This document shows, in pieces, positions 55,425 through 64,000 of a DNA stretch of 64,000 nucleotides (position 1 is its first letter; every line of letters begins with the position of its first letter). The DNA is taken from assembly GCA_963815785.1 (NCBI GenBank), contig CAWFHZ010000006.1, positions 1-64,000 of the forward strand, in the 5' to 3' direction. Made by a program: the position numbers and the translations under genes. The notes beneath the pieces were generated by a model. That model made no database searches. It was not told the origin of the DNA and worked only from the letters and a program-made list of their open reading frames with translations. Origin of the DNA: DATFVA01 sp963815785 (GTDB lineage Bacteria; Bacteroidota; Ignavibacteria; Ignavibacteriales; Ignavibacteriaceae).

Positions 55425-56612
55425 ATGGAAACTGGTAAAGCTGATTTATCATCGCTTAGGATTGATAGGTCTATTAATAAAAATCCAAACTCCTCAAGAA
55501 AAACAATTGTAACTGTTATAATAATTATAGCTGCAGCATTAATTTTGTTTTTAGGATATACATTTATCAGCTCAATTTTTAATCCTGCAATTGAAGTGAA
55601 ATTAACAACAGCAGTAATTCAATCTCCTGCACAGACAAATGCAAGTTTAACAGCAAGTGGTTACGTTGTTGCACAAAGAAAAGCTGCTGTAGCTTCTAAA
55701 GGAACCGGAAGACTGGTTTATCTTGGAGTTGTAGAAGGAGATAAAGTTAAAAAGAACCAGGTGCTTGGAAGACTTGAAGACAATGATATTAAAGCACAAC
55801 TTGAAGAAGCCGAAGCAAATCTGAAATATGCTGAAGCAGATTTAAATGATTCGCAGAATAATTACAACAGACAGAAAGCATTATTAAAAACTGGTGCAAC
55901 TACGCAAATGGAAGTAGATGCTGCCGAGGCGCAATACAAAAAGGTTCTTGCATCAATAGAAGTTGCAAAAGCAAATGTAAACTCAGCAGAAGTTGCAATG
56001 GAAAATACACTTATCCGTGCACCGTTTGATGGAACGGTCTTAACAAAAAATGCAGAAGTTGGTGAAATTGTTGCCCCGCTTGGTGCCAGTACAACATCGC
56101 GTGGTGCAATTGTAACAATTGCTGATATGAAATCACTGCAGGTTGAAGCTGATGTTTCAGAATCTTACATAGAAAGAATTAAAACAGGGCAGAATTGTGA
56201 AATAATTCTTGATGCTTACCCTCAGACATCATATGAAGGTTATGTTGATAAAATTGTTCCTACAGCTGACAGGTCTAAAGCCACTGTTCTTGTAAAAGTA
56301 GGTTTCAAAAATTATGACAGCAAAGTTCTTCCTGAAATGAGTGCAAAGGTTTTATTCCTTTCCCAGAAATTGACTGAAGCACAAAGAAATGAAAATCCTG
56401 TACTTGCTGTCCCTTCAGCTTCTGTAGTTAATCGTGATGGCAAGTATGTTGTTTTTATGGTTAAGGATGATAAAGCAGTTGAAGTTCCGGTTGTTAAAGG
56501 CAGAGATCTGGATTCTTATATTGAAATAAAATCAGGAATTGTGGAAGGAGAGAAGGTAATTGAAAATGTCAGTGATGAAATTAAAGATGGTACAAAAGTT
56601 AAAGTTTTATAA
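55425..56612 (+). CDS. MacA-like periplasmic adaptor subunit
   Basis: A 395-residue membrane-fusion protein with a cytosolic N-terminus, one membrane helix (about residues 28-48), a lipoyl domain (ASKGTGRLVYLGVVEGDKVKKNQVLGRLED), a coiled-coil hairpin (about 115-185), the second lipoyl half (IRAPFDGTVLTKNAEVGEIVAP), a beta-barrel and a membrane-proximal domain (GIVEGEKVIENVSDEIKDGTKV). It heads an ABC export system: ATPase and two FtsX-type permeases follow. No TolC gene is in this cluster. Confidence 0.92.
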   Translation: METGKADLSSLRIDRSINKNPNSSRKTIVTVIIIIAAALILFLGYTFISSIFNPAIEVKLTTAVIQSPAQTNASLTASGYVVAQRKAAVASKGTGRLVYLGVVEGDKVKKNQVLGRLEDNDIKAQLEEAEANLKYAEADLNDSQNNYNRQKALLKTGATTQMEVDAAEAQYKKVLASIEVAKANVNSAEVAMENTLIRAPFDGTVLTKNAEVGEIVAPLGASTTSRGAIVTIADMKSLQVEADVSESYIERIKTGQNCEIILDAYPQTSYEGYVDKIVPTADRSKATVLVKVGFKNYDSKVLPEMSAKVLFLSQKLTEAQRNENPVLAVPSASVVNRDGKYVVFMVKDDKAVEVPVVKGRDLDSYIEIKSGIVEGEKVIENVSDEIKDGTKVKVL

Positions 56613-56664
56613 ATAAATATTTATTTAATTGAAAAGTTTTAACAGGAAATAAAGCGGAGTATTA

Positions 56665-57348
56665 ATGGCAGATATAATAAGTGTTCTTAACGTGAATAAA
56701 TCTTACTGGAGAGACAAGCTTGAAATACCGGTACTTCATAACATTACTTTAAATGTTAAGGAGGGTGAGTTTATAGCGTTAATGGGCCCGTCAGGTTCCG
56801 GAAAAACTACTTTGCTTAACCTGCTTTCCGGAATAGACAGACCAACTGAAGGAAGTATTACCGTTGCAGGTGTTGATATTGCAAAACTTGGAGAATCTGA
56901 ACTTGCAAAATGGCGTTCGGCAAATATTGGTTTTGTATTCCAGTTTTATAACCTGATTCCCGTTTTAACTGCTTATGAAAATGTTGAACTTCCGCTGCTT
57001 CTTACAAATCTTTCAAAAGCTGAGAGGAAAAAACATGTTGAATCCTCTCTCGATATAGTTGGTCTTGGTGACCGCATTCATCATTATCCCAAACAATTAT
57101 CGGGTGGACAGGAACAAAGGGTAGCAATAGCAAGAGCTATTGTAACAGACCCGGCAATACTTGTAGCTGATGAACCAACAGGAGACCTTGACAGAACTTC
57201 AGCAGATGCAATTCTGAATTTGATGGAAAGACTAAATAAAGAATTTAATAAAACAATTGTAATGGTTACTCACGATCCGCACGCTGCAGAAAAAGCTCAT
57301 CTCATCCGGAATCTTGATAAAGGTGATTTAATACCGGAGACAGCATGA
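56665..57348 (+). CDS. ABC transporter ATP-binding protein (MacB/LolD type)
   Basis: A 227-residue nucleotide-binding subunit. Walker A is GPSGSGKTT, the Q-loop FQFYNLIPVLTAYENVELP is typical of the MacB/LolD/FtsE group, the signature is LSGGQEQRVAIARA (one residue away from the common LSGGQQQRV) and Walker B is ILVADEPTGDLD, with the H-loop in MVTHDPH. It energises the two permeases downstream. Its stop overlaps the first permease start by four bases (ATGA). Confidence 0.95.
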   Translation: MADIISVLNVNKSYWRDKLEIPVLHNITLNVKEGEFIALMGPSGSGKTTLLNLLSGIDRPTEGSITVAGVDIAKLGESELAKWRSANIGFVFQFYNLIPVLTAYENVELPLLLTNLSKAERKKHVESSLDIVGLGDRIHHYPKQLSGGQEQRVAIARAIVTDPAILVADEPTGDLDRTSADAILNLMERLNKEFNKTIVMVTHDPHAAEKAHLIRNLDKGDLIPETA

Positions 57349-58505
57349 AAGCATTTAAATTAATTTTTAAAAATGCTCTTCGTCATAAACTAAGAACAAC
57401 ACTTACAATTCTTGGGATTGCAATAGCTGTCATTGCATTCGGTCTTCTCAGAACCGTAGTAACAGCGTGGTATGTTGGTGTTGAAGCATCTTCAAACAGC
57501 CGACTTGTGACAAGACAGGCTGTTTCATTTATTTTTCCTTTGCCATATTCATACAGAGATAAAATTGCTTCTTTAAATGGAGTAGATGAAGTTACTTTTG
57601 CAAACTGGTTCCAGGGAGTATATATAGATAAATCACAATTCTTTGCAAGACTTGCAGTGGATGCGGATACTTATTTTGACGTTTACCCAGAATTTTCATT
57701 AACACCCCAGGAACTTTTTACATTCAAAAAAGAAAAAAACTCCTGCGTAATCGGAACAGACCTTGCGAAAACTTATAAACTGAAAATCGGTGATGTAATG
57801 GTGATAGAGGGTGATATTTATCCCGGTAATTGGGAATTTGTGGTTCGCGGAATTTACAAACCAAAATATAAAACTACTGATGCAAACCAGATGATGTTCC
57901 ATTGGGATTATGTAGATGACAGGATGAGGGAAGAAGCCCCAGCAAGAGCCGGGGATGTTGGCTGGTACGTTGTTAAAATTGATGATGCAAATAATTCAGC
58001 AGCAATGTCAGAAAAGATAGATGCACTTTTTAAAAATTCTCCGGCTGAAACAAAGACAGAAACAGAAAGAGCTTTTCAGCAAAGTTTTATAGCATCATCA
58101 GGTGCAATTATTACTTCAATGAATGTTTTATCATTTGTAATTATCGGAATCATTATGCTTGTACTTGCAAACACAATGATTATGTCTGCAAGGGAAAGAA
58201 CAAGAGAATACGCAGTATTTAAAACCCTCGGTTTCTCTGCAAAACATCTTGTTGGATTAATAATGGGAGAATCTCTTTTTATCGCTTTGCTTGGAGGAGG
58301 AATCGGGCTGTTCCTTACATTCCCGCTTGTAGCAGGATTCTCACAAGTTATACCTAAAGGATTTTTCCCCGTGTTCCAGGTGGAACCAATAACAGTAATT
58401 CTAGCGGTAAGTGCTGCGGTAATTATCGGTATTGTTTCTGCAATCTTCCCGATTCAACGTGCGTTGACAACAAAAATTGTTGACGGGTTCAGGTTTGTGG
58501 GATAG
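57345..58505 (+). CDS. FtsX-type ABC permease
   Basis: A 386-residue MacB/FtsX-family permease. One membrane helix at the N-terminus (LTILGIAIAVIAFGLLRTVV), a large periplasmic MacB-PCD-type domain (about 50-250) and three C-terminal helices (from VLSFVIIGIIMLVLANTMIMS; also LMGESLFIALLGGGIGL) are evident. It starts inside the ATPase gene's end and is followed by a second, distinct permease, suggesting a heterodimeric transporter. Substrate unknown. Confidence 0.92.
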   Translation: MKAFKLIFKNALRHKLRTTLTILGIAIAVIAFGLLRTVVTAWYVGVEASSNSRLVTRQAVSFIFPLPYSYRDKIASLNGVDEVTFANWFQGVYIDKSQFFARLAVDADTYFDVYPEFSLTPQELFTFKKEKNSCVIGTDLAKTYKLKIGDVMVIEGDIYPGNWEFVVRGIYKPKYKTTDANQMMFHWDYVDDRMREEAPARAGDVGWYVVKIDDANNSAAMSEKIDALFKNSPAETKTETERAFQQSFIASSGAIITSMNVLSFVIIGIIMLVLANTMIMSARERTREYAVFKTLGFSAKHLVGLIMGESLFIALLGGGIGLFLTFPLVAGFSQVIPKGFFPVFQVEPITVILAVSAAVIIGIVSAIFPIQRALTTKIVDGFRFVG

Positions 58506-58535
58506 AGTTATAATAATTCTTAAAAGGATTTTGAA

Positions 58536-59708
58536 ATGAAGATTCCATTTAAATATACTTTCAGAAATTTCAGAACCAGGAAACTTACAACTATAATTAC
58601 TATCGCAGGTATAGCACTTGTCGTATTTGTATTTGCTGCAGTGCTTATGATGGCATACGGAATTCAAAAAACTCTTGTATCAACGGGTTCACCTGATAAT
58701 ATTAAAATTGTACGTAAATCAGCTAATGGTGAAATCTCAAGTATTATTGGAGGTGAAACACAGGGAGTAATTAAATCTCTTCCTTACATTGCAAAAACTT
58801 CTGACGGTGCACAGGTCATATCTGCTGAGCCTGTTGTAATAATTAATCTTGAAAAAAACGGTGGCGGCGGAATGAGTAATATTACGGTAAGAGGAGTTTC
58901 TTCTTCTGTTGAAGAATTAAGACCGCAAATGAAAATAATAGATGGCAGAATGTTTAAATGGGGACTGAGAGAGTTGATTGTTGGAAAATCAATTGCCAGT
59001 CAATTTAACGGTGCGAAAATAGGAAGTATGGTAAAATTTGCAGGAGATAACTGGAAAGTTGTTGGAGAATTTTCTACTGATGGCAGCGGTTTTGATTCGG
59101 AGATTTGGGGAGATGCTGATCAGCTCCTGAACGCATTTAATCGTGGCAATTCAGTGTCTTCTGTAACATTAAAACTTGATAACCCCGAGCATTATAATAG
59201 TTTTATTAATGCGTTCGGAAAAGAACAAAGACTTCAACAATTCGTTGCAAAGCCCGAACAAAAATATTTTGAAGAACAATCAGAACAAATGGCAGGGTTT
59301 ATAAGATTCCTCGGTTTGTTCATCACGGTTATTTTCAGTTTCGGTGCTACAATTGGTGCAATGATTACAATGTATGCTTCCGTTGCAAACAGAACAGTTG
59401 AAGTCGGCACATTACGTGCACTCGGCTTCAGTAGAAGAAGTATTTTAATAGCATTTTTAACAGAATCGTTATCAATTGCTCTTCTCGGCGGACTAATCGG
59501 GATTGCACTCGCTTCTTTGCTACAGTTCATTTCTATATCAACACTTAATTTCAATTCGTTTTCTGAACTTGCGTTTTCATTTGCATTATCGCCTGAGATA
59601 GTTTTCTGGACTTTATTCTTTGCTGCTGTGATGGGAATTCTCGGAGGATTTTTACCATCAGTCCGTGCAGCAAGATTGAATATTGTGAATGCGCTACGTG
59701 CAGGGTAA
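58536..59708 (+). CDS. FtsX-type ABC permease (second subunit)
   Basis: A 390-residue permease with the same plan as the previous gene: N-terminal helix (TTIITIAGIALVVFVFAAVLMM), periplasmic domain (about 45-265) and three C-terminal helices (FLGLFITVIFSFGATIGAMIT, LTESLSIALLGGLIGIALASL, VFWTLFFAAVMGILGGFLPSVRAARL). The shared VGTLRALGFSRRSIL loop is the FtsX-family coupling motif. The gene follows the first permease by 30 bases. Its stop is followed by an imperfect hairpin, too weak to annotate with confidence. Confidence 0.92.
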   Translation: MKIPFKYTFRNFRTRKLTTIITIAGIALVVFVFAAVLMMAYGIQKTLVSTGSPDNIKIVRKSANGEISSIIGGETQGVIKSLPYIAKTSDGAQVISAEPVVIINLEKNGGGGMSNITVRGVSSSVEELRPQMKIIDGRMFKWGLRELIVGKSIASQFNGAKIGSMVKFAGDNWKVVGEFSTDGSGFDSEIWGDADQLLNAFNRGNSVSSVTLKLDNPEHYNSFINAFGKEQRLQQFVAKPEQKYFEEQSEQMAGFIRFLGLFITVIFSFGATIGAMITMYASVANRTVEVGTLRALGFSRRSILIAFLTESLSIALLGGLIGIALASLLQFISISTLNFNSFSELAFSFALSPEIVFWTLFFAAVMGILGGFLPSVRAARLNIVNALRAG

Positions 59709-59806
59709 TGATAAAATAAAAGACAAAAGGAAAAAGTAAATTTATTAAGTCTACTTTCCATTATCTTTATTTTTTACTTTTTAATTTTTCCATTTAACTT
59801 AGAATT

Positions 59807-60697
59807 ATGCCTTACATTGGTGAACTAAGTGCTCTCCTTACTGCCTGTTTATGGTCTGTAACTTCATTTCTTTTCGCTTTCGCTTCTGCCAGGGTGGGTT
59901 CGGTTCAGGTTAACATTAACAGAATTATTCTGGCTGCAATTATTCTTTTCCTCATAATAATTTCATTTGGTTTTGATTATACACTTTCCACCAAACAGGT
60001 TTTATATCTCGTAATAAGCGGTGTTGCAGGACTTGTAGTCGGGGACTCATTTCTTTTCAAATCCTACCAGCTTATTGGTGCACGCCTTAGTATGATAATG
60101 ATGTCGCTTGTCCCTGCAGTCAGTGCAATTCTCGCCTGGCTTTTCCTTAACGAGATAATTACTGTTATTGGAATTATTGGAATGGTTATTACGATTTTCG
60201 GTGTTCTTCTGGTTGTTATTGATAAAAGTCCTTCTTCGATTGAAAAAGAGGGTGTCAGTAAACCGGGTATTTTTTTCGGATTCTTAGGAGCTGTTGGACA
60301 GGCAAGCGGGCTTGTTCTGGCTAAGTTTGCGTTTGCCGAAGGACATATAAACGGTTTTGTCGCGAGCTTTACAAGATTATCCAGTGCCGGGATTATAATT
60401 CTAATCGGCGGATTATTGTTAAAGAGGTATAAAAATCCAGTTAAGACTTATAGAAATGAAGTACCCGCTTTAAGAGCGACTATTGCTGCTACAATTCTTG
60501 CCCCAGTACTTGGAGTAACTTTAAGCCTGGTAGCAATAGAATTTACCAAGGTGGGAATTGCATCAACTCTTATGGCTCTTGTGCCTATTATTATGCTGCC
60601 AATTTCAAAATTTTATTATAAAGAAAATCTGACCATTCAGGCAATCTCAGGTGCATTTATTGCTGTTGCCGGCGGAATAATTTTATTTCTAAGGTAA
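59807..60697 (+). CDS. EamA/DMT family transporter
   Basis: A 296-residue inner-membrane protein with ten transmembrane segments in two EamA repeats. The first opens IGELSALLTACLWSVTSFLFAFASARVGSVQVN, and the second repeat ends LMALVPIIMLPISKFYYKENLTIQAISGAFIAVAGG. Only about 100 bases after the ABC cluster, but with no clear operon link. Substrate unknown. It is a distant relative of the DMT transporter at 37.3-38.2 kb. Confidence 0.92.
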   Translation: MPYIGELSALLTACLWSVTSFLFAFASARVGSVQVNINRIILAAIILFLIIISFGFDYTLSTKQVLYLVISGVAGLVVGDSFLFKSYQLIGARLSMIMMSLVPAVSAILAWLFLNEIITVIGIIGMVITIFGVLLVVIDKSPSSIEKEGVSKPGIFFGFLGAVGQASGLVLAKFAFAEGHINGFVASFTRLSSAGIIILIGGLLLKRYKNPVKTYRNEVPALRATIAATILAPVLGVTLSLVAIEFTKVGIASTLMALVPIIMLPISKFYYKENLTIQAISGAFIAVAGGIILFLR

Positions 60698-60770
60698 TCT
60701 AAAAGACGAGTACTAAAAACATTCATTGATTATTAAAAATTTTAAACGAAGCAAAAGAATTCTGTTAGTT

Positions 60771-61283
60771 TTATTTGCCGGTTAAAATACTGGTATAAAT
60801 ATTAACCGTTTTATCATCAAAACACACAAATATTATTTTCTCCAAGGTATCATTTTTTTCAAGAAATTGTATAACTTCATTCACAGCTATTTTTGCAGCC
60901 CTTTCAAGCGGGAAGTTATAGGCGCCGGTACTTATTGAGGGGAATGCAATTGTTTTAACATCATTTTCAACAGCCATCTCAAGTGAGTTTTTGTAACAGT
61001 TAGCAAGTAGTTCATCTTCATTATGATTACCATCTTTCCAAATCGGTCCGACTGTATGAATAACATATTTTGCAGGTAAATTAAACCCGGGAGAAATTTT
61101 TGCTTCACCGGTAGCGCAGCCTCCGAGCCTTCTGTTATATTCCAGAAGTTCAGGTCCTGCGGCACGATGAATTGCACCATCAACACCACCACCTCCTAAC
61201 AGGGAATTATTTGCAGCATTCACAATCGCATCAACTTTCAGTTTTGTAATATCACCTTTTTCAACAAAAATTCTTTCCGGCAT
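60771..61283 (-). CDS. macrodomain protein (O-acetyl-ADP-ribose deacetylase-like)
   Basis: A 170-residue single macrodomain. The signature AIVNAANNSLLGGGGVDGAIHRAAG (ADP-ribose binding, residues about 19-43), GEAKISPGFNLPAKYVIHTVGPIW and IAFPSISTGAYNFPLERAA match the MacroD/YmdB group, which hydrolyses O-acetyl-ADP-ribose or ADP-ribosyl ester links. Conserved Asn and Asp in the first block are present. Cytosolic. The gene is transcribed alone. Confidence 0.92.
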   Translation of the reverse strand: MPERIFVEKGDITKLKVDAIVNAANNSLLGGGGVDGAIHRAAGPELLEYNRRLGGCATGEAKISPGFNLPAKYVIHTVGPIWKDGNHNEDELLANCYKNSLEMAVENDVKTIAFPSISTGAYNFPLERAAKIAVNEVIQFLEKNDTLEKIIFVCFDDKTVNIYTSILTGK

Positions 61284-61440
61284 TTCAACTCCTCAATGGT
61301 TAATCACACTAATATAATTGATCAAATAAAAAGATCGTGTCATATACGATACATAAACAATTAATAAATATTTATGCTATAATTGCAGGTGCTATTTCGT
61401 TTTATCAATTTTAAGTAGAAATTATTTGGATATGGGGAAA

Positions 61441-62241
61441 ATGAACGGAATTATTTTTGATATAAAAAGATTTGCACTCCACGATGGTCCTGGGATACGT
61501 ACAACAGTATTCTTTAAAGGTTGTCCGCTTAACTGCTGGTGGTGTCATAACCCCGAAAGTATCAGAACCCTTCCTGAAAAGATTAAAGTAAACCCAATTG
61601 GAACATTTCAACAATCCTGCAAACAGGATAAAGAAATTATAGGTAAAAAATATACAGTATCAGAATTAATGACAGAAATTGTGAAGGATAAGATATTTTA
61701 CGATGAGTCAGGAGGCGGAGTTACTTTTTCAGGAGGAGAACCTCTGCTGCAGGTAAATTTTCTTACAGAAGTTTTAAAGAGCTGTAAGGAATCGGGAATT
61801 AATACTGCGATTGATACTTCCGGTTTTGTAAGTGCAAACTATTTCAATAAAGTTTATGAATTTACTGATCTGTTTTTGTTTGATTTAAAGTTAACAGATG
61901 ATGTACTTCATAAAAAATTTACAGGAGTTTCAAACAGAATAATTTTGGACAATCTTAAAATGCTAACTGAACAAGGCAATAAACTTATTATCAGAATTCC
62001 ACTGATTCCCGGGGTTACGGATACAGAAAAGAATCTTTCTGATATTTCTTCTTTCCTTATGAAGTTAAAAAATATACATGAGATTAATCTTCTTCCTTAC
62101 AACGAGATTGCAGAATCAAAATATAAAAGATTTAATAAACCTGCCAGACTCAGAAATCTTAAAACTCAGGATGAAGAAAGTTTAAACAGGATGATATGCT
62201 ATTTTAGCAATCTCAATACAGAAGTTTCTTTAAGAGGTTAA
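61441..62241 (+). CDS. glycyl-radical enzyme activating protein (radical SAM)
   Basis: A 266-residue radical-SAM activase. The cluster motif CPLNCWWC (CX3CX2C) lies in FFKGCPLNCWWCHNPES, preceded by LHDGPGIRTTVF; GGVTFSGGEPLLQ and IDTSGF follow. It installs the glycyl radical on the enzyme encoded next. The region after the motif, where many eliminase activases insert a double 4Fe-4S ferredoxin-like domain, is only about 40 residues with a single Cys, so that domain is absent. Starts at TTG 61426 and ATG 61432 are possible; the ATG at 61441 gives the canonical N-terminus. The stop is one base from the next ATG. Confidence 0.9.
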   Translation: MNGIIFDIKRFALHDGPGIRTTVFFKGCPLNCWWCHNPESIRTLPEKIKVNPIGTFQQSCKQDKEIIGKKYTVSELMTEIVKDKIFYDESGGGVTFSGGEPLLQVNFLTEVLKSCKESGINTAIDTSGFVSANYFNKVYEFTDLFLFDLKLTDDVLHKKFTGVSNRIILDNLKMLTEQGNKLIIRIPLIPGVTDTEKNLSDISSFLMKLKNIHEINLLPYNEIAESKYKRFNKPARLRNLKTQDEESLNRMICYFSNLNTEVSLRG

Positions 62242-62242
62242 T

Positions 62243-64000
62243 ATGAATAAAAGAATTAAACAACTTCGTACCAAAACATTGAAAACTCATCCATCAATAT
62301 CTATTGAGAGGGCAAAACTTCTCACTGATTTTTATAAAAGTGGTATAGCAGATAAAGTTTCAACTCCGGTCGCAAGAGCATTGTCATTTAAATATCTATT
62401 GGAAAATAAATCTCTATGTGTAAATAAGGGAGAACTTATTGTCGGTGAGAGAGGATCTGCCCCTCATTTAACCCCTACATATCCGGAAATCTGCACACAT
62501 ACTTTAGCAGATTTTGAAATATTGAATTCGCGTGATAAAATTTCTTTTAAAGTAAATGATAAAACGAAAAAAATCCAGGTGAAAGAAATCATTCCATTCT
62601 GGAAAGGAAGATCAATTCGTGATAAAATATTTAAAGAGGTTGATCAGGAATGGATTGATAGTTATGAAGCAGGAATTTTCACGGAGTTTATGGAACAGAG
62701 AGCACCGGGACATACAGTTCTTGATAATAAAATCTATAAAAAAGGATTTAAAGGTTTTATAAAAGATATTGAGCAAAGTATTCATAACCTCGATTTTTAT
62801 AATGATGCCGAAGCTTTCGATAAACGTGAAGAATTAAAAGCAATGAAGATTTCAGCTGAAGCTTTGATAAACTTTGCACAACGTTATTGTCGCTATCTGT
62901 TAGAACTTTCTGAGAAAGAAAATGATGCAGAGAGAAAAGTTGAACTGATTAATCTTGCTGGTATTTGCGAAAGAGTTCCGGCAAATGCTCCTGGCAACTT
63001 TTCATGAAGCATTACAGTATTACTGGTTTGTTCACATAGGTGTTATAACAGAATTGAATACCTGGGATTCATTTAATCCCGGCAGACTCGATCAGCATCT
63101 TTTTCCTTTTTATAAAAAAGATATAGCTAACGGAACTCTTACTAAAGAAAAAACAAAAGAACTTCTTCAATCATTTTGGGTGAAATTTCATAATCAACCT
63201 GCTCCGCCTAAAGTTGGAGTTACTGCACAAGAGAGTAATACTTATACTGATTTCTGTTTGATCAATTTAGGCGGGGTAACCGAAGACGGAGATGATGCTG
63301 TAAACGAACTTACATATCTTATTCTTGATGTAATTGAGGAAATGAGATTACTTCAGCCAAGTTCTATGGTTCAGGTGAGTAAAAAAAATCCGGATCAGTT
63401 TTTAAGACAAGCATTAAAAATAATAAAAACAGGATTCGGTCAGCCATCAGTTTTTAATACAGATTCTATTATTCAGGAATTGTTGAGACAAGGGAAATCA
63501 ATAGAAGATGCACGAAACGGCGGTGCAAGCGGATGCGTAGAAACAGGTGCATTCGGAAAAGAAAGTTATATCCTTACAGGTTATTTTAATATTCCTAAAA
63601 TATTGGAAATCACTTTACATAACGGAACTGATCCCCGCACAGGAAAATTGATAGGTTTGGAAACCGGTGAGCCAGCCAGTTTTACAACTTTTGAAAAATT
63701 ATTTGAAGCATTTAAAAAACAGCTGGATCATTTTATTGATATCAAAATTAAGGGTAATTTAATTATAGAAAAGTTATGGGCTGAATATCTTCCTGCACCT
63801 TTTCTATCAATTTTAGTTGATGACTGTATTTAAAACGGGAAAGATTATAATGCAGGCGGCGCAAGATATAACACTTCTTATATACAGGGCGTCGGAATGG
63901 GAACAATCACTGATTGCCTGACTTCGATAAAATATAATGTTTTTGATAAAAAGAGAATTAGTATGAATGAGATGATTTCTGCTCTTGAAAACAATTATAC
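62243..64000 (+). pseudogene. glycyl-radical enzyme, dehydratase/lyase clade (partial, disrupted)
   Basis: About 585 residues before the window ends. The 5' part reads to ANAPGNFS then stops; deleting one G of the GG at 62993-62994 gives the expected VPANAPATFHEALQYYW and continues in the next ORF. That ORF meets an in-frame TAA at 63831-63833 within DDCI-stop-NGKDYNAGGARYN, but coding resumes in the same frame to the window end. The catalytic block GASGCVETGAFG has the Cys-x-Glu of eliminases (hydroxyproline dehydratase, glycerol dehydratase, choline lyase) rather than the Cys-Cys of pyruvate formate-lyase. It best recalls HypD-like enzymes, with moderate certainty. The glycyl-radical loop lies outside. 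Confidence 0.8.

Noticed and set aside
59709..59806. Terminator after the second ABC permease
   Set aside because: The possible GGAAA.AGTA/TACTTTCC stem has a bulge and a weak T tract; not convincing enough to annotate.
63831..63833. TAA in the glycyl-radical enzyme read as an unusual amino acid
   Set aside because: TAA is not a selenocysteine or pyrrolysine codon; other genes here use TAA as a normal stop. A point change or a pair of homopolymer errors is simpler.
1..64000. CRISPR arrays, tRNA, rRNA, insertion sequences, phage genes
   Set aside because: None was recognised on either strand by reading; a tool search could still find degenerate copies.

Overview
The window is AT-rich DNA from a bacterium of the Bacteroidota/Chlorobiota/Ignavibacteriota superphylum, most likely an Ignavibacteria-like lineage. 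The main evidence is six large exported proteins with the type IX secretion (T9SS) type A C-terminal sorting domain (NYPNPFNP near its start, a GVYFYR-like strand, a terminal KKMxLxK). A PorV/PorQ-family outer-membrane protein, TonB-dependent receptors with a carboxypeptidase-regulatory-like plug extension, and several c-type cytochromes agree with this. No rRNA, tRNA, CRISPR array or insertion sequence was seen. The lineage call is inference.

Layout. 1-3 kb: small hypothetical genes, an NRDE/TANGO2 protein, a DUF427 protein and two gene-tail remnants. 3.2-11.9 kb: an outer-membrane/secretion cluster (TonB receptor, a very large Ca-motif-rich protein, PorV-like protein, T9SS cargo with starch-binding-like modules). 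12-16 kb: SGNH hydrolase-TPR protein and a PpiC/SurA-like foldase. 15.8-18.8 kb: PPK2 polyphosphate kinase and two paralogous membrane-anchored diheme cytochromes. 19-21.5 kb: Trm112-like protein, an isoprenylcysteine-methyltransferase-like protein and a cell-wall amidase. 21.7-27.9 kb: TetR-TolC-adaptor-RND efflux operon. 28-36 kb: beta-propeller, DUF1801, T9SS cargo, transsulfuration PLP enzyme and a gingipain-like C25 protease. 36-43.6 kb: SixA phosphatase, HD hydrolase, EamA and MFS transporters, enolase, glutamine synthetase and a lipoprotein whose far side carries a duplicated glnA 3' end. 43.8-46.5 kb: two T9SS cargos including a GH5 mannanase-like enzyme. 46.7-55.1 kb, minus strand: a respiratory island with receiver protein, Rieske, cytochrome b, 11-heme cytochrome and DUF2339-like membrane protein, preceded by an NtrC-type sigma-54 regulator and a histidine kinase with a CXXCH haem motif in its extracytoplasmic sensor domain. 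55.4-59.7 kb: MacA-like adaptor, ABC ATPase and two FtsX permeases. 59.8-64 kb: EamA transporter, macrodomain protein, and a glycyl-radical enzyme with its activase, running off the window.

The most system-like candidate is the 46.7-55.1 kb island: a quinol-oxidising Rieske/cytochrome b pair whose usual cytochrome c1 is replaced by an 11-haem cytochrome, next to a two-component system that may sense redox through a covalent haem.

At least six genes are interrupted, and nearly all are restored by deleting one base. All these shifts are in the same (+1) direction, several in homopolymers. This looks more like insertion-type sequencing or assembly error than gene decay, so these genes are annotated across the shifts.
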